A DNA stretch of 64,000 nt, taken from positions 16,382,938 through 16,446,937 of the forward strand of contig NC_044022.1 of NCBI RefSeq assembly GCF_900496995.4, read 5' to 3'. Under the pieces are notes generated by a model that saw nothing but the letters and a program-made list of their open reading frames with translations, did not search any database and was not told the DNA's origin. A program made the position numbers and the translations under genes. The stretch comes from Aquila chrysaetos chrysaetos. Taxonomy: Eukaryota; Chordata; Aves; Accipitriformes; Accipitridae. Shown piece after piece: positions 14,106 to 26,622 of the stretch (position 1 is the first letter of the stretch; every line of letters starts with the position of its first letter).

Positions 14106-14936
14106 ATTTATGTTGAGTCTTTGATTTTAAAAGAAGGACCTGACCGCTGTGAAATAATAAGCTGCTGTTTTACACCTTATGGCAGATCTCTGGAAATGAG
14201 GTGGGACAGCTTTGTGATTTCCCTTAGCGAATAGCCACAGGATTAGACATGTTTCCAGTTTTTCAGATATTTTAGGGTGGGTGCCATACAGACCTGTAAC
14301 CCACAGTCCTATCTACCCTTATCTGCAGAATAAGCACGTCACAGGAAACAGTAAGGAAAGTTTCTCCGATTCTTGCTGACAACATATTTTTGATTGAAAT
14401 AGCCCCAGCGCCAAGGCAGGGCTGAAGGTTTCTATGGCATTCCTGGCAGTCATTTCCTGCTCTTGTAGACCTTCAGTGCAGGAGATTTCAAATCAGCTTC
14501 CCAAGACAGTGGTCCCAGACAACCTGGTGCATCCACCTCCCCTTTCCACCCAAGGCCTTAGCCCTACCACGAAATCTGCCAGCCAGGGTATCAGTTTGTG
14601 TGGCCATGGTTTTGTTACTGATGTTCCCAATGGACAGACACTTGTCCATGAAGAACTAAAATGAAACTCTCCATTCATTTCATATCAACACATGTTTAGT
14701 CCTAGCAATTCTAAATAAATTCAGTTAAACATTCCAGTTTTTCCTAATTCCATTATCAATATAGTCTCTGAAGGGAACAGGCTCTGTAAAACAGGATTAT
14801 CTCTGTAAGTCTTAACTGGAACATTTCTTGCTTCAAAACTGACTCTTCTTTTATTAAAGAAAACTGCTGAAATCCCATGCTCCCTGCACTGCAGTAACCC
14901 AAACCTCCCTGCGTCTTTCTTCAGCAGAGACCTACC

Positions 14937-15107
14937 ATGTGCACAGGGAAGTGTTCCAAGTGCATTGGGATCACCCTGTTCCCACTGGCGGCATGTGCCA
15001 TAGTCTCCAACATCCTCCTGTACTTCCCCAATGGACAAGTTCTGCAGCTCAGCGAGATAACTGATCTGGTCTGGTTTTTCCATGGCATTCTGGGAGCTGG
15101 GATACTG
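14937..15107 (+). CDS. L6-family gene, coding exon 1
   Basis: It encodes residues 1-57, with the start chosen at CTACCATGT because translation opens with the family motif MCTGKC. It covers the first helix, the first loop and the beginning of helix 2 (WFFHGILGAGIL). The donor is CTG|GTAAGA, phase 0. A pyrimidine-rich stretch ending CTTCAG, 11 bases before the ATG, could be the acceptor of an upstream untranslated exon. Confidence 0.9.
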
Positions 15108-18100
15108 GTAAGAGAGAAGTGTTGTTACTGTTTCTTATAGGTTTTGTTTTGTTTTGAATTTAGGGCTAAGAAAACCTCTGTTAACAAAAAAAGTCATAGA
15201 AATATGTTTCACATAAACATTTGAGCAGCTTAACTGGGAAGTTGGGTACTGGTTTGAGAAAGTGCATTCAAGACTGAAAAAGTCCCTAATCACAGGAATA
15301 CAAGGTATTCCTGAAATAAATATCAGGTCTCCAAGTCGGGAGGAAGCAATAGGACTGACTTCTCACTGTGGAGAAGGGTGACATGGGTGTTCATCCTCCA
15401 TGAGTCAAAGCAAAGCTGAGGTCCTAAGCTCGGCTGGAAGTGGTGAGTTTTCACTATTGTCTGCACCCCTTCGTTACCCCTCTAACTGATTTTATGCTCA
15501 CATAATTCACAAAAAAACATGAAGGGCAAAACTAAAACGTGTTTCAATAGGTGTTCATTAAAGACCCAGCCAACACTCCATGAATGTGGAGCTCCAAATG
15601 GCTTAAATCCCAAACACCCGCTGTGTTCCCACACACCCACCTACCTCCTTTTGGGTTTGATCTGGTTTGTATGTGTTCTTCTATAACCAGTTCTCCATTC
15701 CACCACTCATCACTTTTCTGTGAATATCCATAACTAGAAGGGAACAGGTTTGGGAATACTGATCTTTTCCAGTTCATTAGAAAGCCTGCTCCCTTTACAC
15801 TCTTCCAATTATCCACCCAAATGCAGATAAAAAGCCGAGCGAGTAACATGCATATGACAAGTACTGGCTGTTATGCAGCCTGGGCAGATGGTAAACTGGC
15901 ACAGAGCTGGCTACCTGCACGTCAGAAAAATGAATGTTTAGGAATAATTAACTTACTTAGAAAAAAGCAAATCTCATTCACAGTCAGGCTATGATGCAGC
16001 TACCACGTAAGTCTATGGAAAAGCTACAATGGATGTGGTTCAGACTCATGCTTCCTGAAGCAGAAACTTGGTATAAGATCATTCAGTAAATTGTTCTCCA
16101 CCAGCAGCTTGCCTGCTTCTTCTTCCAGCTACCACTTGGGCCTATTACTCATGCCGAGCTTGAACGTAAGCATGAGTTTGTGGAAGTAAGCCTAAAGGAA
16201 GAAGTGGAACTACATGAGAGACCTGTGGAAAATTCGTATCACTGCAAGCCCAGGAGTCATTGGCGTTCAATGAAAGGAAAGGCAGACGTTAGGCATGAGA
16301 GCGTCACAGGCTCATTGAAAACATGCCTTCTTTTAAGGCTTCCACAGAGGCTTGCCTGTGGCCAGCACCACATACATCAAAAATGAGAACAGCAAGTGAG
16401 AGGGGAGGAAAAATTTGCATTGACCTTCAAAATACAGCATTAGGAGTAATTATTGATCCACAAACAATGCTGTTGAGTGTACGTGTTTTCCAGAAAACAG
16501 CATGACAAATGCCCACAGGTGAAGAGAAGGGGAAAGAAAGCATTATCATCAGCTCCATTTTCCAGGTGCTGGAAGCATGGAAAAAAGAAGTCTGGCTTCT
16601 GGGCCTCCTGGGGAGCTAAGCAAGGGGCAGAATGCCCCACGACTGCAGCCCAGTCTGTATCCTGACCCCACAGTGAGGACTGACCAGGCTGCAGTGCTTT
16701 CCCCCATGCACCCAGCTTCTCGCCAAAGGAAACTCAGGGAAGTCGTGCCAACAGGTTGCCCGATCTTGGTGGATCTCCCTGTAACCAGGACACAGCCTCC
16801 AGAGCTAGGACTTTGGGGAAACTTCATAACAGCCTGGCCTGGCTCTGTGAGCTAGAAAACCTGCCTTTGGCTGAGCAGCCAGCCTCACCCTTTCCTCCTC
16901 CTCTGCTGCTTCTCTAATGGAAATTTATATGACGTGAAAACCTCTCCATTTCCTTATTTCGAAAGTTTAGGGTGTAAAGAAAGGAAGACTGGCTCCATGT
17001 GTCATAGTAACGTCTTTCCTGATGGAAAGCCTATGTGCAACACTGGGAAATGCCTGACTGAGCCATGGCTCACGCACAGCCCTCATTTTACTGACAACAG
17101 CCAAATCTAGCAAATTTTCATTCCCATGTCAAAAGGCAGGTGTTTATAATCAGACACTGCAAAAAAAAAGGAAGTTGCCAAGCAAACCCTTCATCCTGAG
17201 CCAGGCTAATAAATGACACAGAGGTGTTCGCAGCTTAGATGTGAAACCTCCAAAGAAGACAGCCCTGGAGGAAAGGGAGTGTTGGTTTGATAGGCAGAGG
17301 TATTAGCTCTCCTTCTGAGTGCCAGATAGTGGCATGCTGGGGCTGAGGCTGCCTTGGGGACCACCTGTGATTATTTAAGAGCTTACTTCTTTTCAGGAAG
17401 AGGAATGTCTTTTTAACCTCAATGCTCTACATCTGCAGGTCTCTAGCTGCGGTCCAGTGACCACTGCAGGTGCCGGGGGCTGCCCCTGGGGTGTGCGTAA
17501 AAGGCAATGGAGAGCAAATCCTTTGAAAAATATTTAGGGGTCTCCAAATCTAAGCAGGTTTCATAACACTGTCTTACAGTCTAACAGAGATATTGACAGT
17601 GCACACATAAATTCCCCGAGCTTTGTTCCCCATGGACATTCTGCTCTTCCTGCCCTATATGGGACAACATCTCTCCAACATCTAGTCAGGCTGGTTTTAC
17701 AGCTTTTACTTTTTTTGTTTGTTTGGGGGGTTCCCCTTCTTTCATTACTTTATAGGGACCATTTCCTACTTTCTCAAATACTCATTTTCTTGCGTTGTTA
17801 TTTGAGATGCCTACACAAACGGTGGTGGGCAGAGGCAAGACAGCAGGAGTGCTCTGGCTACACAGCTACACCCACAAAAGCTTGCTTGCCCTCTAGCTGC
17901 CAAACTAAATCCAGCTTTTCCTATCTCCAGAGTGCCTCTGTAAAGTGGCATTATATCCTGAGACACAGATGGTTACTGATTTCATTGTATCAGTCCAGCT
18001 CCACCTGATAATAACTGTGGAGAAAGCTGGTGCGAACTGGGATGTCCTTGTGAAGTCCATTTTGTAGCTTTTCCAGAAGCTTAGCACAAAGAACCAAAGT

Positions 18101-21100
18101 CAGGTGTGTTTCAGGATGTTTAAGACTGATTTCCCAATTATAATCCAGAGTAGGATGCTCAGAAAATTTAAACGGGCATAATTCTTACTCCAGTGATGCA
18201 TCTCTTCTGAGAAGAAATTCCGTTTTCTCAAAACTGACACATTTGATCCTGAAAAATCCCAACAAAACCCTGCTGAAAAGAAGAATAGCTTCAGCAATCA
18301 GAATTTCTGTACCAGAAACTTGCCAGCCAGCTCTAGCTGTAATCCCACGCTTCTTCCCAAGTTACTCTTCAGCAAGCACCGACACCTAAGCAGGTGTAAC
18401 TCACAGAGAAGAGGCAGAAGGTGGTTTGCATTTGAGGAGCATGATGCCCCAGCTCCTAGACTTTAAAAACCATCCCAGCAGAAGTACTGCACACCAATTC
18501 AGCTTGTGCTTTTCTCACAGGTTATTTTGCCGGCATTCATGATGCTGGGAGCAGGCGGAGCAGGATGTTGCGCTAACAGATGTGGGGTAAGTGGATATTT
18601 ATGTGTCGAAATGGCACTAGACGGTTTGCACAATAGCTCTTAAATGGCTGCTTAGCAGGTGGAAACGTACAATGACAAACCATCACACCACCATCAACAG
18701 CCATGTCAGGGAAATGCAGAACAGGAACTTGATCTACAGCGTCCCTGGGCTGGGGCTGAGGGCTCAGTTAGCCAACAAGAATGTTATGATACTGCAGCCA
18801 CTGACATGAGGGAAACCATACCCAGCCAGGGCAGGTGCTGGAGCATTTACGCACAACGCTGAGGGCAGAGGGGCACAAAGCTACTTCACTTCACCCCACA
18901 TAAAGTAAAACATGGCTCCAGCTTCCTTCTGCTCAAGGCAATCTAAAGATTGAGACAGCTGCCTGTTCCTGCTGCTTCCACCTGGTCCTGTTTCCTCCAT
19001 ACCCTTCCATGGCAATTTGCTTTTCCACAGGTTCATCCCTGCTTCCCTCTGTAGGGACAGAGAGATCCCCTACTTTGCAGGCCCATGCCAAAAGCCTGAG
19101 CTGCTGCGGCTGGCGCTAAGGAGCCAGCGCTGCTTCCTGAAGGCTGGTCCCCATGGAAGGCTTTGACCCGTAGCACACATTTGCCCAAGCGTTATGCACA
19201 TGAAAGGTGCAAATGCAATTTGGGCTCTCTGTCATCCAGAGAAAGGCCAGAGAGACTTTTTCCCTTGATATTTAAGAATATTATAAAGCAACATGTTATA
19301 CAGGCATCTCCATTAATCCTCAAGCCCTGGGCACAGACTTCTGTGTGGCTATCATTATTAGCAAGAATAACCTGAGTTAGAAATGTTTTTTTTAGTCTGC
19401 ATCCTTCCCAGAACCAGCCTGGAATGAGATATTACATACAATAAAGCATGTCTCTTCTGTACTCTTCAATTAATATTTAGTTTGATCCATGAGAAGACCT
19501 TTACCTCTTCAAGATGTTTTACTTAAGTTAATTCATTATTCATAATACCAAAATAGCATTCTTCATTAGGATGTCTGCAAGTACATCCCAAGGGACATGT
19601 CATTATATTGATTTTACCAAAGGTCACATCCACAGAGAAGACGCTAATGATGGCCAAGTAGGCCAGTTGCAGAGCAGGGGTGTGAGCCTAGGCACCCTGA
19701 ACCCAGTGGCTGAGCCGGCTGCTTCTCCTGATTTTGCATGACGTAGAAAGCGGTGGTGGAGAACAGCCGTACTGTGGGTGTTCCCACGCTCTGCTGACCG
19801 TGGTAAGTCACGAGGGGAAATCCAGCTGAACTGGGCTCAGTTCACCCAGCATCTCAGGTCTCCCTTCTCTGTCCTTCATCCCAGCACTAAATATTACAGA
19901 GCCAAGAGTCAAACTTCCCCAGACGGGCTGGGTTCACTCCCCCAGCCCACCGACGCGGGCGGTAGCACAGTGCCATCCAGCAGCCCACATCCGCAGACCC
20001 CCCACCCTCCTCCACTCCCCTCCGCCACCCTTTCACTGCCTGAGCCATTCCTAGCAGCACCCATGGGTGCCAGGTGCCCCGTCTGCACCTTCCCATCACT
20101 GATCGGTTACCTACAAGCTCTTCCTCCTCTTCCTTATTTGCTGTTAGAGAGGAATACGATAGACACTGTGGAGAAAACAGTTTGATTATGTGCTACGATA
20201 CTTGTATAAAGAGAGCTAGCTGATGGGCAGGTGATGAAGCTACTCAAACCAAAGTAGACAATAGGCTCAGTGAGGATGGTATGGCTTTGAAAATGCTGTC
20301 TTCTGGGACTGTGGGAACTGCCCACCTCTTTGAGGTGGAAAGGGGTGAAGGTCTACAAGTCACTCCATGGTTTAAACAGAACATGGCTCAATGTAGAGAT
20401 GAGATGGGGACATGAGCAATGAGCGAGTGGCTGTGAATGGCATTAAAAACAACAGTTTCCCCTGCACAGCTCCTGGGGAAGACTGATTTCCAAGCATGTA
20501 AAAAGAGGTGAGTATTGCAGGGAGATTTGAAGGCTAATGATATGCTGCTTCAGGAGAAGAAACCTCAGGGAAACTTTGCTTTGGGGATAGCAGGAGGAAA
20601 TGCACAGACACCCACAGCAGGGTTGCTCAGATGCCCTAACCGTACACCCAAGGCAGGGTATGGTGTGAATCACCAGGCGCTGGAGAGCAGAGGACCCCTG
20701 GGACTGGTTCAAACATCATGATGGTTATGACTTCCCAAGGTGCCAGAGCTCCTTGCGAGGTGGGTCTGTGTGGACCCGATATGGGGTCCCCAGCTCTTGG
20801 TGGCTTCTCCACCAACTTCTACCTACTGGCAGAGAAATAGTCCACACTGCAACTACTCGGGAGACTCTGTAATCCAAAGGTTAGATTGTCCACCTTTCTG
20901 CTTTGGGGACCTTAGGTATAAAATTATAATTTACACTGAATACTCAGCATTGCTTTTCATAGAAAAAAAAAAGGCTACAGAACTAATACTGATCAGAATT
21001 ATTATTCAATCAGAACATAACCATTTTCCTCAGGGTAGGGACTCCATCCTATTATGTTTTGTGCAATCCCTGGTTTAATAGTTTCAGACTTCATGGCAGC

Positions 21101-24100
21101 CTTTACATGCTGCTGAAGTATCAACAGCAGTAATAATAATTAGTAAATTTCTCATCCTTTTATTCACCTTATTGAGTTCTCCAGTTCACAGTGATTATGT
21201 GCTGCATTGAGTAAGTTTTTTTCGTTAATACGTTTTGAACTGTTGCCTGCAAACATACCTAGATGGCTTCTTGTCCTTGCATTATGGAGTAATGATTTTG
21301 GAAAGTAACAGATTTAGAAAGCTTCCGTGTCTTGCAGCTTAGTGTGTATGCATCTGAACTCATCCACTGCACTGGCACAATGAGGAAAAAAGGCCCCCCC
21401 CCAAAATACAGCTTCTGTTGTTGCATCAGCAAATATACTCCAGTATTTTTCTCTAAGCCTTCCATAAGAGTTACTAGTAGAACAAGAATAACCATAGCAG
21501 CTTTCCAGACAAACAAACATAGATAAGCAAAGATATCTGGATAACTAGACAGGATAATAATTCCACAAAAAACACCTCCAGAGAAAGAAACAGAGAAGAA
21601 AGAAATGTGCATGAAACAAGAACCAGGGCAATAAAGAGCAGCACAAGCTGGGACAGGAGGAACTTGGTAACTTCACCAAAGCAGCTGATGCAAATGCTCA
21701 AAGAATAAATGCTAAAAGTCTTCATCAGCTCACCAGAGACAATCCAACTGTGTGAAGGATAAAGCAGGGAAAACATTAAAAGAAAAGCAGCAAAAATGAT
21801 GAGCTTTGCAAGAGGTAGAGAACAGGCAAACACCATGGGAAACTAATTTCAACAAACTCCAGCGTCCCAGCTTAGACCTCACGTTGCAACTGAAGACACA
21901 AATGAGGAAATAAAAAATTTCAAAAAAAGGTGATAAATGAAGATGGTACAGCTAGGGAAAATGCTGAAAGGTTGAGATGCTGCGATAGTTAATAAAATTG
22001 CTAGATTTCCATAGAATATGGGACAAGCCTCCAGAAAAGACTCCAGAAGAGTGGATATAATGGAGAAATGCCACTGTGTGTCTAGAAAATGCCCAGGAGA
22101 GCCAATTTAACAGCTGCAGCAACTTCAGACTCCTTCTTCAGTGACAAGTAGTCTTTGTCTATATAAACATGCGCATAGTAAAGGAAATAAATAGGTGAGA
22201 CGAAGCTAGCTACACAGGCAACAGATTTCAAATGAGAAAATCATGCGTCAAAGAACAGTCATCAAGGGTAGTACTGATGAATACTACTAGTACTAACCAC
22301 TATCATAAAACATAGTGGTAGCAAAAGACCATTTGACTTTTTCTATCATAATTGTCTTTGGGATGCCCATACTGCTACGCTGTGCTGAAACTAATCATTA
22401 GCATAATTAAGATCCTTCAACCAAGATGCAGAATGCACAGTTGAAGTAAATGAGAAAATAGGTGGGGAGAAGTGGTTCAGCGTAGGTAGGAGTTTCAGAC
22501 AGAGTATCAGTCACTCACCTTCACCGCGAGGCATGGCTGGTGATCTTATTATGAGAGACAGTGCATCAGCTACAACCCAGCACTGCTTTGGTCTGGGACA
22601 ATATACTAAATTACCTACATTTTGCTGACAATGAAGCTCTGCTAAGAGGCAACTCAGCCAACACGCAGATAAAGACAAAAAGAGTGTCCAGCTTTGCAGA
22701 AAAAGACAGAGTTATTAATCAGTTATGATGAAATAAATCTCATGAGAAATCCCAGCAACTTCTAACTCAGGGATTGCTTTAGAGGCAAAAGGACACACAA
22801 AATGAGTCAGTTCACACACTGGCAGCATGCAAGGTGTACAGAAAACAGTAATGTCATTGCTGGCAAGTTGGAAACTGCATTCACCAGCTTGTACATGTTT
22901 GGATAGTGAATAGTTTTTAAAACTATGTCACAAATCTGCAACGTGGATGGTGGATATTTCCATTTGACCCTGTAATGCAGCACTGTGTGGAGCAGCTGGC
23001 ATTAGGAGAAGGTTTCTTACCTTCCTTGTGGGCTATTAGATTTCACTGGTATTTGCTGGCAACAGGGAAATGTTGCCAGAGGTATGTGGCTTTAAACCCA
23101 AGTCTGGGACAGGAGTGTTTCCCATGTGCTTCCTCAGTCGTGCCTCTGCCCTGACTCCGAGGCAGTCCTGCTGCCTTGCCCCCAGTCCAGGTCTTCCCCG
23201 GCTTTGTCTGTCTGCTCCAGAGTTTCCTTTTCTCTTCTCCTTCTTGGCAGAGTTGTGAACAACCACAGGCAGGGACTCTTAACAAGACTAGTGGGAAGCC
23301 TGTCCCAGATACACCACCAGTAGCACCTGCTTGAGATTCTTGTTTCTATACACAAACAGCAACCAGATGCATTCCATCCACTAATAGAAAACTACCCCAA
23401 AACAGAGCAAAGGTACTTTCTGTGGGAGTGGCCAGTGTAAAACGTACAGGTGCATTACATATAATTCGAAGTCACTGCTAGTTCGTTGCCACACGCAGCA
23501 CAATTAGATTTCTCAACACGAGCAGTGGTAACCACATGTCATGCTCTTGCAAAATGAAGGAAAGCAGCAATAAGAAAGGCTCTTTTGCCTTCCTTATCAA
23601 TTAGCAAAAACAACTAATGCATCTTCTGTTGCTTTCATACCTGGTTCGGTAGTTGCTTGCTAGTTTCTGTTGGTACAAGGGCTGAGAAAGGTGCTCTTGG
23701 TGGAGTTGGAAATGCCAAGGTGCATGATGTGGACTACATCAAGCCAGTACTGGCTTCATATTGGCTTTTTGAAAGAAGACCACCAGATTTTTCATAATTG
23801 ATTGGTCAAGTATAAAACTCTGATTAATTAAAACTCTGGGCATTCCCACTTTTAAAAGCAAAACAAATACAGTCTGAAATCCTTTCACAGCTAGGATAGC
23901 TGCACTAGTCAGAAAAATTCAACTATGTTTTATTCCTACAAATATCATACTACTATTATTAGTTTCAGCATATGGTAAGAAACAGATAAAGATCGTTCCC
24001 TTGCCATTCAGTGTAAGCTTTCCATGTTACTCAATACTTCTGTGCATGTGATGTTGAAGGTCTTTTCCCTTTCAGATGCTGCTGTCAGTGGTCCTGGCTG

Positions 24101-25293
24101 TGCTGGGATTCGCGGGAGGAGCGTATTGTGTGGTCATCTCCTCACTGGGGCTGATTGGGGGCCCTCTGTGTGACACAGGTGATGGAGAATACCTCTACCC
24201 TTTCAGGAACGACACTCTGGAGTAAGTATGACGTACAAGCTCCTCCAACTTTGCTTTCCCTAATTGCCCCCCCACACACATCTTTTTATAGCAAATTTGA
24301 ATTTTTCCAAAGTGAACTGATGGTCCACCTGGTCTACAAATAAATTCATATTTCTCTGAGCCAGCATGTTCCAGCTGGTCACCTCTGACCAAAGATCATC
24401 TTTGGGCAAACTGCCTGAGTCTATTCTGTTGTGCTTGTCAGCAGCCCCTTTTGCAAGTTGCAGTACACTTTCAAAAGGCTGCTGAGCTGTGAATCCCGCC
24501 AGAGTCAAAAGGAAATGTTTGGTAAGTATGCCACATTAATCTGTTAAATCATCATGAATTGAATCTACTCTGCCTGCTTCTGAAAAGCAAAGCGAAAGTC
24601 TTTTCTAACTCTTTAAAGTTATCCTTGGCAACTACACTCTTCAAGCCAGAGCTAGAGATGATGGATGGACTGGGCTGAGATACCACAGCAGGAAAGGAGA
24701 ATATGGAGACACATTTTAAAACCATTAGGGACCTTTCCCTTTAGTTATTAGCACTGCCATAAAACAAAAGGGAGATTCTTGCGCAGGTACAGATGTGGCT
24801 TTCTTCTCTAGTCATCAATTGCACCTCTGCAAAGGCAATTCTGAAGAGAATCACCAGCTTTCACCAATTATAGTAGAATTTGAGACTCACTTTGTGCAAC
24901 CAAGTTCAGAAAATGTAATGCCAGAAAACACAGAAAGCATTCTCAATTTTTTATTTTCTTATTAGAAATGTATTCATTGTCAATTATTTTTCTCTATCAC
25001 AGAGACAGTTATTTGTTCAACCAGACAACATGGAGCATTTGCAAAGAACCTGAAAACATAATCCTTTGGAATATTGTCCTTTTCTCTATTCTTCTGGTCA
25101 TTGGTGTGATTGAAGCTATTCTTTGTTTTATTCAAGTCATCAATGGACTTACCGGCTTTATATGTGGCACATGTATGAGGAAAAGAAAGGTTGGTATGCA
25201 GTAAAAGGTATCAGAGTGCTTTATGTTCTTATCACTTTTATTTTTCAGGATCTGGGAATGGTACATGACCAGAGAGATCTTCACAGCCCCTGA
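14937..25293 (+). CDS. Transmembrane 4 L6 family protein, TM4SF1/4/5-like (spliced gene)
   Basis: This is a tetraspan membrane protein of the L6 family. These proteins act at the plasma membrane as partners of integrins and receptors in adhesion and growth control. Coding exons are 14,937-15,107, 18,521-18,586, 24,076-24,221 and 25,003-25,189, plus a short uncertain last exon. Phases 0, 0 and 2 all close. The product starts MCTGKCSKCIG, the family N-terminus. Membrane helices lie near residues 10-30, 45-67, 80-105 and 150-180. The second extracellular loop keeps GPLC (C111) and C141 and has two N-glycosylation sequons (N124-D-T and N134-Q-T). The fourth helix reads FSILLVIGVIEAILCFIQV, followed by NGL and a basic tail MRKRK. 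Length is 190 residues plus tail, against about 200 usual. MCTGKC and the tail recall TM4SF5, while LPAF recalls TM4SF1/4, so I do not assign the paralogue. Confidence 0.88.
15108..18520 (+). other. Intron 1 of the L6-family gene
   Basis: Bounded by GTAAGA and TTTCTCACAG. Apart from a 101-codon frame on the minus strand (15,544-15,849) without any domain, I see nothing coding or structured in it. Confidence 0.75.
18521..18586 (+). CDS. L6-family gene, coding exon 2
   Basis: A 66-nt exon encoding residues 58-79: the end of helix 2 (VILPAFMMLG) and a short cytoplasmic loop, GAGCCANRCG, with the family double cysteine. The loop is several residues shorter than the remembered TM4SF1, 4 and 5 loops. 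The donor is GGG|GTAAGT. It is too short to stand out as an open frame; it was found from the splice signals and the match to the family. Confidence 0.88.
18587..24075 (+). other. Intron 2 of the L6-family gene
   Basis: A 5.5-kb intron with GTAAGT and CCCTTTCAG ends. It contains an old repeat-like fragment near 21,020-21,075 (wording 'GTAGGGACTCCATCC...TTATGTTTTGTGCAAT'). Around 21,470-22,750 it is A-rich on the + strand, with a possible reverse-transcriptase relic at 22,591-22,728. No other exon is seen. Confidence 0.7.
24076..24221 (+). CDS. L6-family gene, coding exon 3
   Basis: It encodes residues 80-127 and two bases of codon 128: helix 3 (MLLSVVLAVLGFAGGAYCVV) and the start of the large extracellular loop with GPLC and the sequon N124-D-T. 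The acceptor is CCCTTTCAG and the donor GGA|GTAAGT, phase 2. Confidence 0.9.
25003..25189 (+). CDS. L6-family gene, coding exon 4
   Basis: It completes E128, then encodes the rest of the large loop with N134-Q-T and C141 (TTWSICKEP), helix 4 (FSILLVIGVIEAILCFIQV) and the basic cytoplasmic end CGTCMRKRK. The acceptor is CTATCACAG. The donor is uncertain. AAG|GTTGGT keeps frame to a short exon 59 nt downstream. Without splicing the frame reads VGMQ and stops at 25,202-25,204. Confidence 0.88.
25249..25293 (+). CDS. L6-family gene, possible last coding exon
   Basis: After a strong acceptor (TTTTATTTTTCAG) the frame in phase with exon 4 gives DLGMVHDQRDLHSP and a stop. This would give a 204-residue protein. 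The implied intron is only 59 nt and its donor (GTTGGT) is weak. A second good acceptor lies at 25,703 (CATTGCCTTTCAG), after which phase 0 gives TNISGM and a stop. Which tail is real cannot be decided here. Confidence 0.45.
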   Translation, partial: DLGMVHDQRDLHSP

Positions 25294-26616
25294 ATGAGCT
25301 CCTCTGGGGAGCTGAGGCAGTACAGATGCATTTGCACCCTGTCTCTCTCTCCCTCACATTGTAGTCAGGGATAACCTGGTCTTCAGATATTTCAAAACAG
25401 CAGAGCAGTGTGATGTATTGACATACTCAGTTGCATGGTTGTGTTCCTATTCAAGAAGCTATTTTGATAAAGTATAATGACCCCCCAGCAGCTGTAAGTG
25501 AGAGAGATGAGAAGTGGAGGTGCTTCTAGGTGGTCAACAGTAGTAAAAATGTCATTTTACAAAATAGAAGAAAACCTCTTTCGTGTTTCATTTATCATCA
25601 CTGCTTCCTTTTCGCTGTTTATTTTCATTGTTCAAGATTTTTGCAGTAAGTCTGATATCCCTCTGGAATATTAATTAATCATCTTTCTTTCATTGCCTTT
25701 CAGACAAATATTTCTGGAATGTGAATGACCTACAGGGAATGCCAGGACACGCCCCGAGCTGCCGATTCACATACAATAAGGATAGTGCACTGTGCTGTAT
25801 TTCTAGGGGGATGACAAAGAAAGCCCAAAATGTTCAGGAGTTTCATGGGGCAAAATGTATTTTTTACAAAGAAGTCAGGGTGGAAAAAGGCTAGATCATT
25901 TAGATCTGAGATGCCAAATTTTCATCTCTCTAAATATTCTTACTAAATCTCAGGTACTGGCAAAAACACGAATCTGCCTGGTCCCGACTGCCATACTTGT
26001 GCATAAAACACAAAGGTCCCCAGACCAAAGCTCACCACTTGTCCTCTTGTGTATATGGGAACTGAACTGTTATTAATGTATGCATCTATCAGCTGCACGA
26101 AGCAGGTGCTCTCTGGCTGGATGTAAATAACCTCATGTCCCCTCCAGATCCCACCTTGAGCTCACCTGTTTGTTCCTATTAACTTGCTACCCATGCACTC
26201 CCAGATTTAAATTAGGATGCGCAGAGAATATATCGAGCGACATGTGCAACACTGCAGAAGCGACTGAAGTACGCGGTTTTCAGCCTCCCTCAGCCGCTCT
26301 GGAGCCAAATCCCCTTGTGCTCGTTTGGTAGCTTGCTATCATGTTTGACAAAGTCCAGTGCACTTCTACACCAGTTCTTCAGGAGCATCTAAGAGACATG
26401 GTAGCCCTGGAGGGGCATTTGGGTCAATATAGACAGTAGGGTTTGGAGCAAGAGTTTAACAATGTCCAGTTTAACTAAAAGGAGGAGAACCTCAGCACCA
26501 ATTTTGTCCTCACGAGACTCCATAGGCATCTCACTAATTTCCACACAGGTCTGTAGGGCTGTTCTAGAATAGATCACATGGACAAGCAATTAACTGGTAA
26601 AGATAAACATTAAATC

Positions 26617-26622
26617 AATAAA
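26617..26622 (+). terminator. Candidate polyadenylation signal
   Basis: AATAAA on the + strand, 1.3 kb after the candidate stop codons of the L6-family gene. It is the first canonical hexamer I see downstream, so it could end that transcript. Confidence 0.35.

Larger units (their letters stand above)
1..14936. other. Gene-free left flank
   Basis: No coding exon is supported here. Open frames are short, overlap on both strands and carry no recognisable domain. The stretch holds old amniote-type repeat fragments (about 1,605-1,800, 3,600-3,925, 9,450-9,570 and 12,650-12,745), two CR1 pieces (5,855-6,050 and 13,785-14,105), a purine-rich tract near 7,770-7,850 and a pyrimidine-rich tract at 11,140-11,410. 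The rest is unremarkable intergenic sequence in which I see nothing else. Confidence 0.6.

Noticed and set aside
21474-21836. 120-codon hydrophobic frame on minus, looks like several membrane helices
   Set aside because: The + strand is A-rich, so its complement reads as Phe/Leu/Ser/Ile by composition. An overlapping frame (21,259-21,612) looks the same, and no family was recognised.
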